Translations under genes and position numbers: made by a program
In this document: piece by piece, positions 36,422-45,977 of the stretch
How the letters are laid out: every line of letters begins with the position of its first letter
Position numbering within the stretch: position 1 is the first letter of the stretch
DNA from: CAWCKS01 sp963763485
Lineage (GTDB): Bacteria > Pseudomonadota > Alphaproteobacteria > Rhizobiales > Xanthobacteraceae
Direction of reading: 5' to 3'
Length of the DNA: 64,000 bases
NCBI GenBank assembly: GCA_963763485.1
Contig: CAVXOW010000007.1
Location: 620,001-684,000 of the forward strand
Notes under the pieces: generated by a model
Seen by the model: the letters and a program-made list of their open reading frames with translations, nothing else
The model's database searches: none
What the model was told of the DNA's origin: nothing

Positions 36422-36462
36422 TCAAGACGCGCGGCGTTCGAACAGCGAGACTTATCAGATTT

Positions 36463-37680
36463 TCATAGCAGCAGATTGCGCCTTAGAACAGGTCTCGCAT
36501 CTGCTCCTAAGGCGACGCCCGACAAGTAGTTTCCAAACAGCTCGTTGTCTTCGTAAGTGCCTAGCGAGCGCGACGCGATCAGTAATCCTGTCCGGCTATT
36601 ATGCATTTTACACCGGCGAATTCGGGGATCGGACCCCGCTGACACACATACCGCGGGCCCGGCCGCACTTGTAATGTCGCAATCTTCGAGTTCGAGTTGA
36701 CCCTGTCTGATCCAAACCCCGTAAAATGGCCTCTTTTCTTGGTTGTCTTGATTTTCTGACCTCTTGAGTTCTTCTTTCGACTTTAGGCGTCGTATCGTGA
36801 AGTTTCGGATGAGCCCTATATTAGTATCGAAGATGATGGGTTCCTTCGAAACTGATTCAATGACGATATCTTCAGCCGGTCCTACTCCAATCAGTTCGAG
36901 CGGTTTATCGACGAGCAAGGTTTCGCGATAGTGGCCGGGATATACGGCGATACGGGAACCAGCTGGAGTTTGCTTAATCGCTTCGTTGATGCTCGTGAAC
37001 TCACCGCGCCCGGGCATTTGATGAACGGAGAATGTCTTCACAGCCGCAGGTGATGAGACCGACGATTGGGCGTCAGACTTTGACAGCGAAGATTGATCTA
37101 CCGCTTCATCGTTATCAACGACCGACGTCGCTAGGTCGCTCTTCGCTTCAGTCGCTGTCTTCCTTCCTCTCTTGATAGCGGCATTTGCTCTCGCTCCAAG
37201 CCGTTCCACAGCCTGCGCGTAGCTCGGATCAGTCTCTTCGGTAATTCGAGAGGATCGAAAGTCTTCGTATTGAAGATCGCGAAGCAGCTTACCTAATCCG
37301 GCTTCTTTGGCGCCGACATCTGGCGCGTCCGCCAACATAGCGTCCGCCGAGAGATAATAGATGGGTAGGATTAGGTCTTCGCGATGTAGCTTGCGCTGGC
37401 GCTCTTGAAATGCGGCAATTTCGCCTTTGCAGGCGTCGCTCATAAAATAGCTGGGCGTTACAACCGCAAATAAGATCAGGGCCTCGTCTACAAACTCGGC
37501 AATTTGTTTGCTCCAATCTTCTCCCCACCCGATGCCGTTCTTGTCCTGAAAAATAGCAAAGTCCGAGAGGCCAGAATGGAACCGCACACTTCTTTCTAAG
37601 CGCTCCCTCAGGCGACTTATCTTGCCGTTCTCGTATTCGTCATCGGCGCGCACGTAGCTCCAGAAACCGGTCGCTTTCAT
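36463..37680 (-). CDS. TIR domain plus parallel beta-helix protein
   Basis: A 405-residue two-domain protein. Residues 1-140 are a bacterial TIR domain: FWSYVRADDEYENG, DFAIFQDKNGIGWGEDW, LILFAVVTPSYFMSDACKGE, with E87 at the position of the NAD-cleaving glutamate. After a Ser/Asp-rich linker (about 145-215) a right-handed beta-helix of the pectate-lyase-like kind follows: GEFTSINEAIKQTPAGSRIA, YPGHYRETLLV and PRIRRCKMHNSRTGLLI. It ends soon after LGADARPVLRRN, short for such a helix, so the C-terminus may be lost. AGAGGGG precedes ATG 37680; the gene is notably lower in GC than its neighbours. Confidence 0.8.
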   Translation of the reverse strand: MKATGFWSYVRADDEYENGKISRLRERLERSVRFHSGLSDFAIFQDKNGIGWGEDWSKQIAEFVDEALILFAVVTPSYFMSDACKGEIAAFQERQRKLHREDLILPIYYLSADAMLADAPDVGAKEAGLGKLLRDLQYEDFRSSRITEETDPSYAQAVERLGARANAAIKRGRKTATEAKSDLATSVVDNDEAVDQSSLSKSDAQSSVSSPAAVKTFSVHQMPGRGEFTSINEAIKQTPAGSRIAVYPGHYRETLLVDKPLELIGVGPAEDIVIESVSKEPIIFDTNIGLIRNFTIRRLKSKEELKRSENQDNQEKRPFYGVWIRQGQLELEDCDITSAAGPAVCVSAGSDPRIRRCKMHNSRTGLLIASRSLGTYEDNELFGNYLSGVALGADARPVLRRNLLL

Positions 37681-37812
37681 TGGACCCCTCTGCTGCGCCA
37701 TCTCGATTGTGTTACTTTACGTAGTGCTGAGCATAAACGCGGGTATATTCGTCCGTGTGCTTGACAACTTTGTCAACCCAAGTTTGAGCGTTTTGCAACC
37801 GAGGATGATCTC

Positions 37813-38985
37813 ATGCAACGCAGCGAACATCGCATCCTGACCACCCATGCCGGCAGCCTGCCGCGGCCGAGCGCGCTGACCCATCTTTATGCCGAGCGCG
37901 CCCGCGGCGCGGCGGTCGATCCCGCGGCGATCGAGCAGGCGGGGCGCGCGGCGCTGCGCTGGGTGGTGCCGAAGCAGCGTGAGGCCGGCATCGACATCGG
38001 TAACAACGGCGAGCAGCAGCGCGAGGCGTTCTTCTTGTATGTCCAGCGCCGCATGAGCGGGTTCGGCGGCAGCTGGGAGCGCCACGCGTTCGCCGACATG
38101 GTTCGCTATCCAGCCTATGCGGCGATGACAATGGCACAGGCGGCGGGCACCGAGCATGTCAGCTTGCGTAACCGGCTGCCGAAGGCAGTGGGCGAAGTCC
38201 GCTATCTCGATCGCGCGCTGATCGAGATCGAGTGCGCCGATTTTGGTGCGGTGCTTGAGGAGACCGGCGCCGGCTTCGCAGAACCGTTCCTGACCGCGCC
38301 GTCACCCGGCATCATCGCGACCGCGATGCTGAACGAATATTATGACACCATGGACGCCTACCTCGCCGCGCTCGGCGAGGCGCTGCGGGTCGAGTACGAG
38401 ACTATCGTGAAGCACGGCAATATCCTGCAGATCGATGCGCCAGATCTGGCAATGGAGCGCCACATCACGTTTCAGGATCGCCCGCTCTCGGATTTCGTCA
38501 AGTTCGTCGAGCGCGTGATCACGACGGTCAACACGGCGCTCACCAACGTACCGCGAGAAAAAGTCCGGCTCCATGTCTGCTGGGGCAACTATCAAGGCCC
38601 GCACGACTTGGACGTGCCGCTGCGCGACATCCTCCCCGTCCTGAAGCAGGCGAGAGTCGGCGCGCTAGTGCTGCCGTTCGCCAATCCCCGCCACGCGCAT
38701 GAATACCGCGCACTTGCGGAGCTGCCGCAGGATCAGCTCGTCATCGCCGGCGTGATCGACAGCGTCACTAACTACATCGAGCACCCCGAAGTGGTCGCCG
38801 ACCGCCTCGAGCAGATTGCCCGCGTGCTCGGCGATCCCTCGCGGCTCATCGCCGGCACCGATTGCGGCTTCGACACCTCCGCGGGCCGCGGCGCCGTCGC
38901 TGAGGATGTGGTGTGGGCCAAGCTGCGCGCGCTCAGCGACGGCGCGCAGATTGCATCGAAGCGGCTCGGGATGAAGGGGGCGTAG
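37813..38985 (+). CDS. MetE C-terminal-like cobalamin-independent methyltransferase
   Basis: A 390-residue protein of the MetE C-terminal/UROD-like family, probably transferring a methyl group to a thiol. Opening THAGSLPRP, zinc ligand pair H254-x-C256 in HVCWGNYQGPHD, and C351 in GTDCGFDTSAG correspond to MetE's zinc residues. The folate-binding N-terminal half of MetE is missing, as in the single-domain 'methionine synthase II' group. Substrate remains unknown. It is followed at once by a dispersed repeat. Confidence 0.85.
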   Translation: MQRSEHRILTTHAGSLPRPSALTHLYAERARGAAVDPAAIEQAGRAALRWVVPKQREAGIDIGNNGEQQREAFFLYVQRRMSGFGGSWERHAFADMVRYPAYAAMTMAQAAGTEHVSLRNRLPKAVGEVRYLDRALIEIECADFGAVLEETGAGFAEPFLTAPSPGIIATAMLNEYYDTMDAYLAALGEALRVEYETIVKHGNILQIDAPDLAMERHITFQDRPLSDFVKFVERVITTVNTALTNVPREKVRLHVCWGNYQGPHDLDVPLRDILPVLKQARVGALVLPFANPRHAHEYRALAELPQDQLVIAGVIDSVTNYIEHPEVVADRLEQIARVLGDPSRLIAGTDCGFDTSAGRGAVAEDVVWAKLRALSDGAQIASKRLGMKGA

Positions 38986-39000
38986 CAGCGCTCGCAGGCC

Positions 39001-39104
39001 TGCTCCCCCCCCTAGAGGAGGGGTTGGGGAGGGGGGGCCATCGTGGGACTTTCGCCTCACGACTTGCAACCCCCCCACCCCTAACCCCTCCCCACAAGGG
39101 GGGA
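39001..39104. repeat. Dispersed GC-rich palindromic repeat, copy 2
   Basis: Same arrangement as 33845-33943: GGGGTTGGGGAGGGGGGGCC, centre GGGACTTTCGCCTCACGACT, then ACCCCTAACCCCTCCCC. The two copies differ by scattered bases and by the short palindrome tails. Confidence 0.8.
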
Positions 39105-39122
39105 ATAGTATCGGGTGGAGGG

Positions 39123-39521
39123 CTACGCCAGCAGTTGCGCAGCTTCGCCTCGGCCTTGCATCAGCTTCACCGCCTGCTTGTCGAACGAGACGAACGTTTC
39201 GGCGCCGAGCCAGCTGCCCTCATAAGCGATGACGCCATCGGCAAAGTCGCCGCCAGCGGCGAGCATCGCCAGTCCGGCTTCCGCAGCTGGTCGATTGACC
39301 GCGACATTCGCCGCATTGATGAGGCGACGGATTGCTTCCACGATATCGAGCGAGGCGATCTTGTAGCCTTGCGACAGCACCCAGACCAGTTCGCAGAGGG
39401 CAGGGAGCGCAAGGGCAACCATGTCCGCTTCGGCGAGCTGCGCCTGTGCGATCTTGCTTTGCCGCTTGTGGTCATCCGTAAGCGCGCGCACCAGTACGTT
39501 GGTATCGGCCGTGACCTTCAT
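39123..39521 (-). CDS. PIN-domain RNase toxin (VapC-like)
   Basis: A 132-residue PIN-domain protein. ADTNVLVRALTDD holds the first acidic active-site residues, CELVWVL the conserved Glu region, and the C-terminal ADGVIAYEG and FVSFDKQAV the remaining acidic positions. ATG 39521 overlaps the stop of the AbrB-type antitoxin gene (ATGA), the classic arrangement of a type II toxin-antitoxin pair. It would cleave RNA and arrest growth when free of its antitoxin. Confidence 0.85.
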   Translation of the reverse strand: MKVTADTNVLVRALTDDHKRQSKIAQAQLAEADMVALALPALCELVWVLSQGYKIASLDIVEAIRRLINAANVAVNRPAAEAGLAMLAAGGDFADGVIAYEGSWLGAETFVSFDKQAVKLMQGRGEAAQLLA

Positions 39522-39769
39522 CGCCGGCCGGCCCAGCCGCGCTCCGCGATACTGTTCATCTCCTCGATCGACAGCGAGCGCCCACGAGGCTTCTTCAGGA
39601 AGCCGAAGACATCCGAGATTTTCCCGGTCGGGCGCGCCGCCCGGACCTCGATCCGGCCGTCGGGCAGCTTGTCGACGGCAATCGTTTCGCCAGGCTGGAC
39701 GCCAAGATGCTTCAGGAGATCTTTCCGCAGCGTGACTTGTCCCTTGGCAGTGACGGTGAGCGTGCTCAT
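39518..39769 (-). CDS. AbrB/MazE-type antitoxin
   Basis: An 83-residue swapped-hairpin AbrB protein: STLTVTAKGQVTLRKDLLKHLGV at the start is the DNA-binding barrel, DGRIEVRAARP closes it, and the basic C-terminal tail (FLKKPRGRS) would bind the PIN toxin. It directly precedes and overlaps that toxin gene. Upstream, ATG at 39769 is preferred to an unlikely longer start at 39826. Confidence 0.85.
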   Translation of the reverse strand: MSTLTVTAKGQVTLRKDLLKHLGVQPGETIAVDKLPDGRIEVRAARPTGKISDVFGFLKKPRGRSLSIEEMNSIAERGWAGRR

Positions 39770-39930
39770 GGGCTTTCCTGCTCGATGATCTACATGATAT
39801 GTAAGGCAAACTCGCCTTACTATCAAGGGTCGACGGCTTCGCTTATGATGTTGCCGGCTGCCGACGACGGTGCTGCTTTGGCCTGCAACGCCCCGGCGTT
39901 CGACGACCCGGCTACAAAGAGGAGACCGAC

Positions 39931-40509
39931 ATGGACCTTCGCAAGACCGTGGCTTTCATCGAAGAGATCAATTCCGAATACGGCGCTCCGGTTGTTCCGC
40001 CGCTGCGGCGTGTCGTCGTCGGCGCGGTGTTCAAGAATCCGCTGCTCGGCAAGCCTGTCGGCACCGATCTCAAACCGCTGATCGATATCTCGAACGAGCT
40101 CGGTGAGACGCTGACCAGACGGGCATTGAGCTTGCTCGGCAGCCAGCAATTGCGCGCCTACACCAAAGGCGTGATCGTCGGCACCGCCGGCGATCTCGAA
40201 CATGGCGCGGCGCTGATTCATCCGCGGCTTGGCATGGCCATGCGCCAGACCATCAGGCGTGGCAAGGTCATCATTCCCGGCCACGCCAAGGTCGGCGCGG
40301 CGGGCGCGGCGATCGATCTGATGTATGGCCCGATCGACGAGGGCTGGGACCTTGATGCCGCCGACTCGATCCAGGTCAGCGTGCCCGATGCGCCGCGCGC
40401 GGAAGAAATCGCGCTGTTTCTCGGTTATGCGAGCGGTCCACGCCCCAATGCGCGCTCCAGGGGGCCGGACCAGAAGGAGGTCGATGCGCTGGTGGCGTCG
40501 TTCCGGTAA
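39931..40509 (+). CDS. DUF1185 amino-acid synthesis family protein
   Basis: A 192-residue protein of the DUF1185 ('amino acid synthesis') family. FKNPLLGKPVGTDLKPLID, GVIVGTAGDLEHGAALIHPR and DEGWDLDAADSIQVSVPDAP are characteristic stretches. GAGGAG precedes ATG 39931. The biochemical activity of the family is not established; members sit in amino-acid and aromatic-compound gene clusters. Confidence 0.8.
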   Translation: MDLRKTVAFIEEINSEYGAPVVPPLRRVVVGAVFKNPLLGKPVGTDLKPLIDISNELGETLTRRALSLLGSQQLRAYTKGVIVGTAGDLEHGAALIHPRLGMAMRQTIRRGKVIIPGHAKVGAAGAAIDLMYGPIDEGWDLDAADSIQVSVPDAPRAEEIALFLGYASGPRPNARSRGPDQKEVDALVASFR

Positions 40510-42911
40510 TTCTTCGCCGCGCCCGCAAGCCTGGGCTTACTGCGCTGATTTTCGCTCCGCTCATTCCCGCGATACCCGGCGTTGGTCGGAAACGCCTGCG
40601 GGTGGCATGAGCCGTCGGGCGCAACCGCGCTGGATTGCGAGGTCACGGTCTGGCTCGCAAGGATTTGCGATCCGCCCATGATCCATTCGCCAAGCGATCC
40701 CGTCGTGCTCTGGCGCCACAGGATGTCAGCACGGCCGTCGCCATTGAAGTCAGCGACCTCAACGACGCTCCAGGATGCGTCGGGAGCCACAACATTACCT
40801 TGAAATGTCAGGTTGGTGCTGTTGCCCGCCGCCGAGACGATCGGTCCAACCATGTTCCACTCGACCACGGCTCCCGTGGAGGCCTGGCGCCAGAGAATGT
40901 CGGTCTTGCCGTCGCCATCGAAGTCGCCGAGGCCGGCAATGCTCCAGCTGCTGTCTGGCCGCGGCTGAGCATTATTACTACCAGTGATGATGTAGCTACT
41001 CGACAAGATCTGCGCACCATTCATCGCCCATTCCGCGAGCGCGCCGGTGCCGGCCTGACGCTAGAGCACGTCGGTCATGTGGTCGCCGTTGAAATCGCCA
41101 ACCCCTGCAACGGTCCATGATGCGTCTGGAGCGATCACACTGCCTTGGGACGTGATGGCCTGGCTCGAGGCGATCTGCGAGCCGTTCATGGTCCAGTCGA
41201 AGATCGCACCGGTGCCTTGGCGCCACAGGATGTCCGCCATGCCATCGCCATTGAAATCGCCGGTCCCGAGCACCGACCAGGACGAATCCGGCGCGACTGC
41301 GTTGCCCTGGGACGTCACGTTCTGGCTGGACTGGATTTGCGAGCCGTTCATCGTCCAGTCGACGAGCGCGCCGGTGCTCGCCTGTCGCCACAGGACGTCC
41401 GCGGTGCCATCGCCGTTGAAGTCGCTGTCGCTCGCGACCGCCCACGATGCATCGGGCTTCACAAGGTTGCCCTGATAGGTAAGCGGTCGACCGGATGCGA
41501 TCTGCCATCCGCTCATTGCCCACTCGGCCAGCGAGCCATCGTTGTTACGCCACAACGTATCCGCAACGCCGTCGCCGCTGAAGTCGTTCGATGTCGTGGT
41601 CGATTGTGTGAAGGACGTCAGGAAGTTCGGAGCGACGCCGTTCGCGCTCGCGCCGATCACCGCTATTTCGTGCATGCCGGCCGAGGTCCCGTCCGACACC
41701 CAGAGGCCCTGTTGACCACTCGCGTCGGTGCCGTTGAACATCAGCAACGAACCAAAGGCGGACATGTTCTGCGGGTTGAGCCCGTTGACGCTGGCGCCTG
41801 CGACCGTCAATTCGTGCGTGCCGGCATTTGTCCCATCCGTAATAAAGAGATTTGCGTGACCGCTTGCGTCGAAGGCATTGAAGTACGCAACGCTGCCGAC
41901 CACCGTGATGTCGGGGTTCGCTGATAGGTCGCCCGCGGCAACTTCCTGTGTGCCGAGGCTGGTCCCGTCTGTAATCCAGAGACTTTGATTGCCGACCGCA
42001 GGTTGACCTCTGAACAGTGCGTGCGTGCCGAACACCGTGATGTCTTCCGGGTCGAGACCGGCGGCTGAAGCGTTCGCCGGCGCGAGTTCGGTGGTGCCCA
42101 GCGAAGTGCCGTCCGTCGCCCAGAGATTGAGATGGCCGGCGGCATCCGAGCCCAGGAAGATTGCCACGTTGCCGAGAACGGCAAACCCGGTCGGCTTGAG
42201 GCCGTTTGCATTCGCGCCTGCGGCGGAGACTTCGGTCGTCCCGAGCGCGGTGCCGTCGGTCGTCCATAGATTGATTTTGCCGCTGCTGTCCTGGCCGGCG
42301 AACAGCATGAGGCTGCCAAGCCTGGTGAAGTCAGGGGAAAATCCATTGAAATTGACAAAGAGGCCGCCGGCATCGGCGCCAGCGACCAACAGCTCTGTCG
42401 TTCCTCCCGAAGTCCCGTCGGTGATCCACAGATTGGCGCGATTGCTGGAGTTGGTAGCAACGAACAATGCCTTGCTGCCGAAGGCAGTGATGTTGTTCGG
42501 AGATGGCAGCGGATTGGGGGAAAACGAGAGCAGCAGCGATTGCGTGCCTGCCGGTGTCCCATCGGAGATAAAGAGCCCATCGTTGCCCCCGACGAAATTC
42601 CTGGCAAACAGCACCTGGTTGCCGAACAGCGTCAGGTCGGAAATGGTCACGGCGTGAGTGTTTGGGCCGGAGACGGCGACCGTTCCTGCAGCCGTTCCAT
42701 TCGTCGCCCAAAGCATATTGCTGCCGGATGAGCTGCCGACGAACAGCACCTTCGTGCCAAGCGCGACCGGGGCGGCTACGATCTGAAGTCCGAGCGAAGA
42801 ATTGAACGGATCGCCGAGCTCGTACGTCCCGCCTGACGTCCCATTCGTCACCCAAAACGTGGTGGCGCCGCTCGCATCCACGCCGGCAAAAACTTCGACA
42901 TTCCGAGACAT
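40425..42911 (-). pseudogene. Repeat-containing surface protein (DGTxxGT and FG-GAP), amber stop
   Basis: An about 800-residue protein with no clear signal peptide, built of two repeat types. The first ~450 residues carry at least eight LW-x-T-DGT-x-GT units (for example LWATDGTSLGTTELAP, LWITDGTSLGTQEV) spaced about 40-60 residues, as in ELWxxDGTxxGT repeat proteins. The rest has FG-GAP/VCBS-like repeats with calcium-loop motifs (FNGDGTADVLWRQ) seven or so times. At 41061-41063 a TAG replaces the Trp codon of one DVLWRQ unit, splitting the protein; the frame is otherwise kept. The C-terminal tail beyond about 40620 looks unrelated. Adhesin or extracellular binding role is inferred. Confidence 0.75.
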
Positions 42912-43053
42912 TGGTTCCCCTGCACGCCCACTCGCTCTGGTTGCTGTCCTAACATTGTTCTGCCCGCAAGCAAAAGCTCCGGGCAGATGGAACTGCCGGC
43001 GTTCATGGAACTGTCAAGGTATCGACCCCACGTCCCCGCGGCTTAAACGCCCC

Positions 43054-43404
43054 TCACGGCAACTTGCTGCACTCCAGTCGCTGCACCGGAATGGCATCGA
43101 GGTCGACGCCGTCGAGGCAGCGTACATTGATCGTCCATTTCTCCGGCGCGGTGCGCGGACGGCGGAACGGAAGGATGCCGCAGGTGCGGCAGAAGTAGTC
43201 GCGCGCGGTGTGGGTGTGGAAGGTATAGAGCGCGAGATCGTCGAGCGGCGTGAGCAGGCGGATGTCGTCGGGGTCGACTCTGTGGTTCAGCGCGCCGCGG
43301 CGGCGGCAGATCGAGCAGTCGCCGACCCGCACATGATCGAGATCAGCATCGACCTCGAAGCGCACGCGGCCACAGTGGCAGGAGCCTTGATGGGTTTGCT
43401 TCAT
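43054..43404 (-). CDS. GFA-family zinc protein
   Basis: A 116-residue protein of the GFA (CENP-V/glutathione-dependent formaldehyde-activating) family. Zinc ligands are visible as SCHCGRVRFEV, GDCSICRRRG and YFCRTCGILPF. ATG 43404 is chosen over an extended start at 43416 because MKQTHQGSCHCG is the usual N-terminus. The family's activity toward S-hydroxymethylglutathione is real for few members, so the substrate here is uncertain. Confidence 0.85.
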   Translation of the reverse strand: MKQTHQGSCHCGRVRFEVDADLDHVRVGDCSICRRRGALNHRVDPDDIRLLTPLDDLALYTFHTHTARDYFCRTCGILPFRRPRTAPEKWTINVRCLDGVDLDAIPVQRLECSKLP

Positions 43405-43424
43405 GGGCAGCCTCATACTCCGTC

Positions 43425-43600
43425 ATGGCCGGGCAAAAGCGCGAAGCGGGTCTTCGCGCTAGATGTCCCGGCCATCCACATCTTTCCTCTGAGAGAGCAA
43501 ACCAAACGTGGATGCCCGGCACAATAGGCGAGCGAAGCGACGCCGTTCTTCGAACGGCTATCGCCGGGCATGACAATCAATAGGCAACGGTGCACACTCT
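43425..43600. repeat. Palindromic intergenic repeat element
   Basis: Includes a perfect hairpin GCGCGAAG-CGGGT-CTTCGCGC (43439-43459), inverted CATGGCCGGGC and CCCGGCCATCC arms and a second GGATGCCCGGC / GCCGGGCATGA pair. This kind of 'GGCCGGGCAT' element is common between genes in Bradyrhizobium-like genomes. Confidence 0.65.
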
Positions 43601-43639
43601 GAAAATCATTTCCGGCTGTGTGGTGTTTGGGAGGAAGCA

Positions 43640-44428
43640 ATGAAAATCAAGAACAAGATCGCCGTCGTCACCGGTGGCGCCGACGGCATCGGCAAGGGCC
43701 TTTGCGAGCGCTTCGCGAAGGAGGGCGCGACAAAGGTTGTTGTGCTCGACCGCAACGGCGATGGCGCGCGCAAGACTGCGGCCGCGGTTGGCGGCATCGC
43801 GTATGACTGCGACGTGTCGCGCGAGGCCGACATCAAGCGCATCGTCGACGAGGTCGAGAAGACCGTGGGCCCGATCGCGCTGTTCTGCTCCAATGCCGGC
43901 ATCGGCGATTTCGGCGGTAAGCCAGATGACGCGACCTCGCAGCCGAACGAGCAGTGGCAGCGCGGCTGGGAGGTCAACGTGATGGCGCATGTCTACGCTG
44001 CGCGCGCCTGCCTGCCTTACATGATCGGCCGCCGCGAAGGCTACTTCGTCAACACCGCCTCCGCCGCTGGCCTGCTCAACCAGATCGGCAATCCCGTGTA
44101 CGGCGTCACCAAGCACGCCGCGGTCGGCTTTGCCGAAATCCTCGCGATCACCCATCGCGACCAGGGCATTCGCGTCTCGGTGCTGTGCCCGCAGGCCGTC
44201 GACACGCCGATGCTGCGGCGCGCGGGTGTCGGCTCGCAGAACGTCGACGGTATCCTCACCCCCGAGCAGGTCGCCCAATGCGTGGTCGAGGCGATCGAGG
44301 AGGAGCGGTTCGAGATTCTGCCGCACCCGCAGGTGCTCGGCTACATGCAGAAGAAGACGGAAAATTATTCGCGCTGGATCGGCGGCATGGCCAAGCTCAA
44401 GCGCGCGCTCAGCGAGGCGAAGCGGTGA
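43640..44428 (+). CDS. Short-chain dehydrogenase/reductase
   Basis: A 262-residue SDR. The nucleotide-binding motif TGGADGIGKG is at about residue 11, NAG of the CSNAGIGD strand near 87, catalytic Ser in NTASAAGLL and the YGVTKHA motif (Y-x3-K) near 155. An Asp after the second strand (VVLDRNG) favours NAD over NADP. GGGAGG precedes the start. Its substrate is not indicated by neighbours. Confidence 0.9.
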   Translation: MKIKNKIAVVTGGADGIGKGLCERFAKEGATKVVVLDRNGDGARKTAAAVGGIAYDCDVSREADIKRIVDEVEKTVGPIALFCSNAGIGDFGGKPDDATSQPNEQWQRGWEVNVMAHVYAARACLPYMIGRREGYFVNTASAAGLLNQIGNPVYGVTKHAAVGFAEILAITHRDQGIRVSVLCPQAVDTPMLRRAGVGSQNVDGILTPEQVAQCVVEAIEEERFEILPHPQVLGYMQKKTENYSRWIGGMAKLKRALSEAKR

Positions 44429-44974
44429 AAAAGGTCTTGCGTCGCGATATCGTCTAGTGTAATATTCAAATCGTTCCGGTCCTCAAGAGGGGCGCGTCGC
44501 GATCGCTGGCGAATGCGGGCCGGACTACGATGGATGCCAAAAGATCCATCGTGCAGGGAAAGCCGGATGCCCGGTTGAACCCAGCGGTGACCAAGGCTCG
44601 TACGTCTTGCTTTTGTTTGCGTACGAAGCCGCGGGTGCGATCGGCGCACCCGGCTTTCCCTGCGCCCTCTGACCTTCAGAGCGGTAACGGTTGAAGCAAA
44701 CCCTCGGGCACTTCGTGCCGCGAGGCGATTTCGCATGTCTTTCCCGTCGTCCTCGCGAACGCGGCGACCCGCCGCAGCAGCGGTGAGGCGACAAGCGCCA
44801 CTGAATGTCTCTTTGGGTATCGAGATAAACCCATCCGCGCAGGGGTTATGGGTCCCCGCGTTCGCGGCGACGACCACAAGAAACGTAAGACGCGCGCTCC
44901 GGGATAAGCCGCAAAAACCCCGCAAAATCAGTTGAAAATCCCAAACCGATCAGCCACTTGCGCGGCGCCGGTGG
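44429..44974. repeat. Repeat-rich intergenic region
   Basis: Over 540 bp with no gene. It contains nested inverted repeats: a 9-bp hairpin ACGATGGAT/ATCCATCGT (44527-44552), 14-bp arms GCAGGGAAAGCCGG/CCGGCTTTCCCTGC (44553-44566 and 44650-44663), CGGGTGCG/CGCACCCG between them, and 18-of-19 arms starting GTCGTCCTCGCGAACGCGG at 44746-44764 and 44856-44874. These are dispersed-repeat structures, not an RNA gene that I recognise. Confidence 0.7.
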
Positions 44975-45855
44975 TCACGCCTGGGCCCGCCTCTTGTAAA
45001 CGACAAACCCCGCAATCGCATCGCGCATCTTCTCGGGTTCGTCGACCCGGATCGAGTGGCTCGAACTCCTCGAAGATGCGCAAATCCGATCCGGGGATCA
45101 GCCGATGCAGTTCTTCGGAAAATTCCGGCGCACAGATCCAGTCGTGGCGGCCTGCGAGGATCAGCGTCGGCGCGGTGATGTTTTTGAGCTCCGGACGCAC
45201 GTCAAAATTCTGCAGGAAGCCGCCGGGCGCAAAGGCGCGGTTGATGGCGTCAGGCGAATAGATTCCGCGCGAGCGGCCGATTTTGCCGGCGGCCGGATCT
45301 GACTTCACCGAGTAGAGCGGGTCCATCACCTCGAAGTAATGCCGCATCTTCGCTTCGGTATCGAGCTTCCCGGCCCACAACGCATCGCACACCGCCTTCT
45401 GTTCCGCCGTGCCGCGTTCGGCGACGATCTGGCGGGCGCGCGAGTTGAAGCCGGAATGCGCCGCGGTCACGATCAGCACAAGATGCGAGACCGCGGCCGG
45501 ATAGCGCGCCGCATGGGTCATCGCCACCATGCCGCCATAGCTCGTGCCGATCGAGACGATCGGCCCGAGCCCGAGATGTCTTCGCAAGCGCCTCCATGTC
45601 CTCGACATTCTCGTCGAGCACATACTTGTTGACATCGCCGCGCGCGGAACGACCCTGGCCGCGATGGTCGAAGAACACGAGCTGCATTCTCTCGGCGAGC
45701 GGCGTGAACGCCGGCTTCATGCCACTGTGATCGGCGCCTGGGCCACCATGGATGATGAAGGCGACCGGCTTCTCGCGCATCGTCGGGCCATCGGGAACAA
45801 GGCCGGCACCAACGACGTCAAAATAGATTTCGGTGTCGCGGATCTTTGCGCGCAT
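44975..45855 (-). pseudogene. Alpha/beta hydrolase (proline-iminopeptidase type), two frameshifts
   Basis: A prolyl iminopeptidase-like hydrolase of about 292 residues when joined. IIHGGPGADHSG supplies the oxyanion hole, and VFFDHRGQGRSARG the following loop. After VEDMEAL an extra base near 45588 breaks the frame; it continues RRHLGLGPIVSIGTSYGGM, with the Ser nucleophile, and ILAGRHDWICAPEFSEEL with the Asp. A second shift near 45065 restores SSHSIRVDEPEKMRDA with the His, and the stop at 44975. All triad residues survive, so the breaks may be sequence errors. Confidence 0.75.
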
Positions 45856-45977
45856 GACGGCTCCCAGGTTGTTCCGGCCGCATCCTAGTTTAATCGAAAG
45901 ACCGGTGCGCGAGGTGGAAAAGTCAAGGCTTTACTCGACCACGGCACGCCTCTAGCTTTGCGGCCGGGGAGACGACT

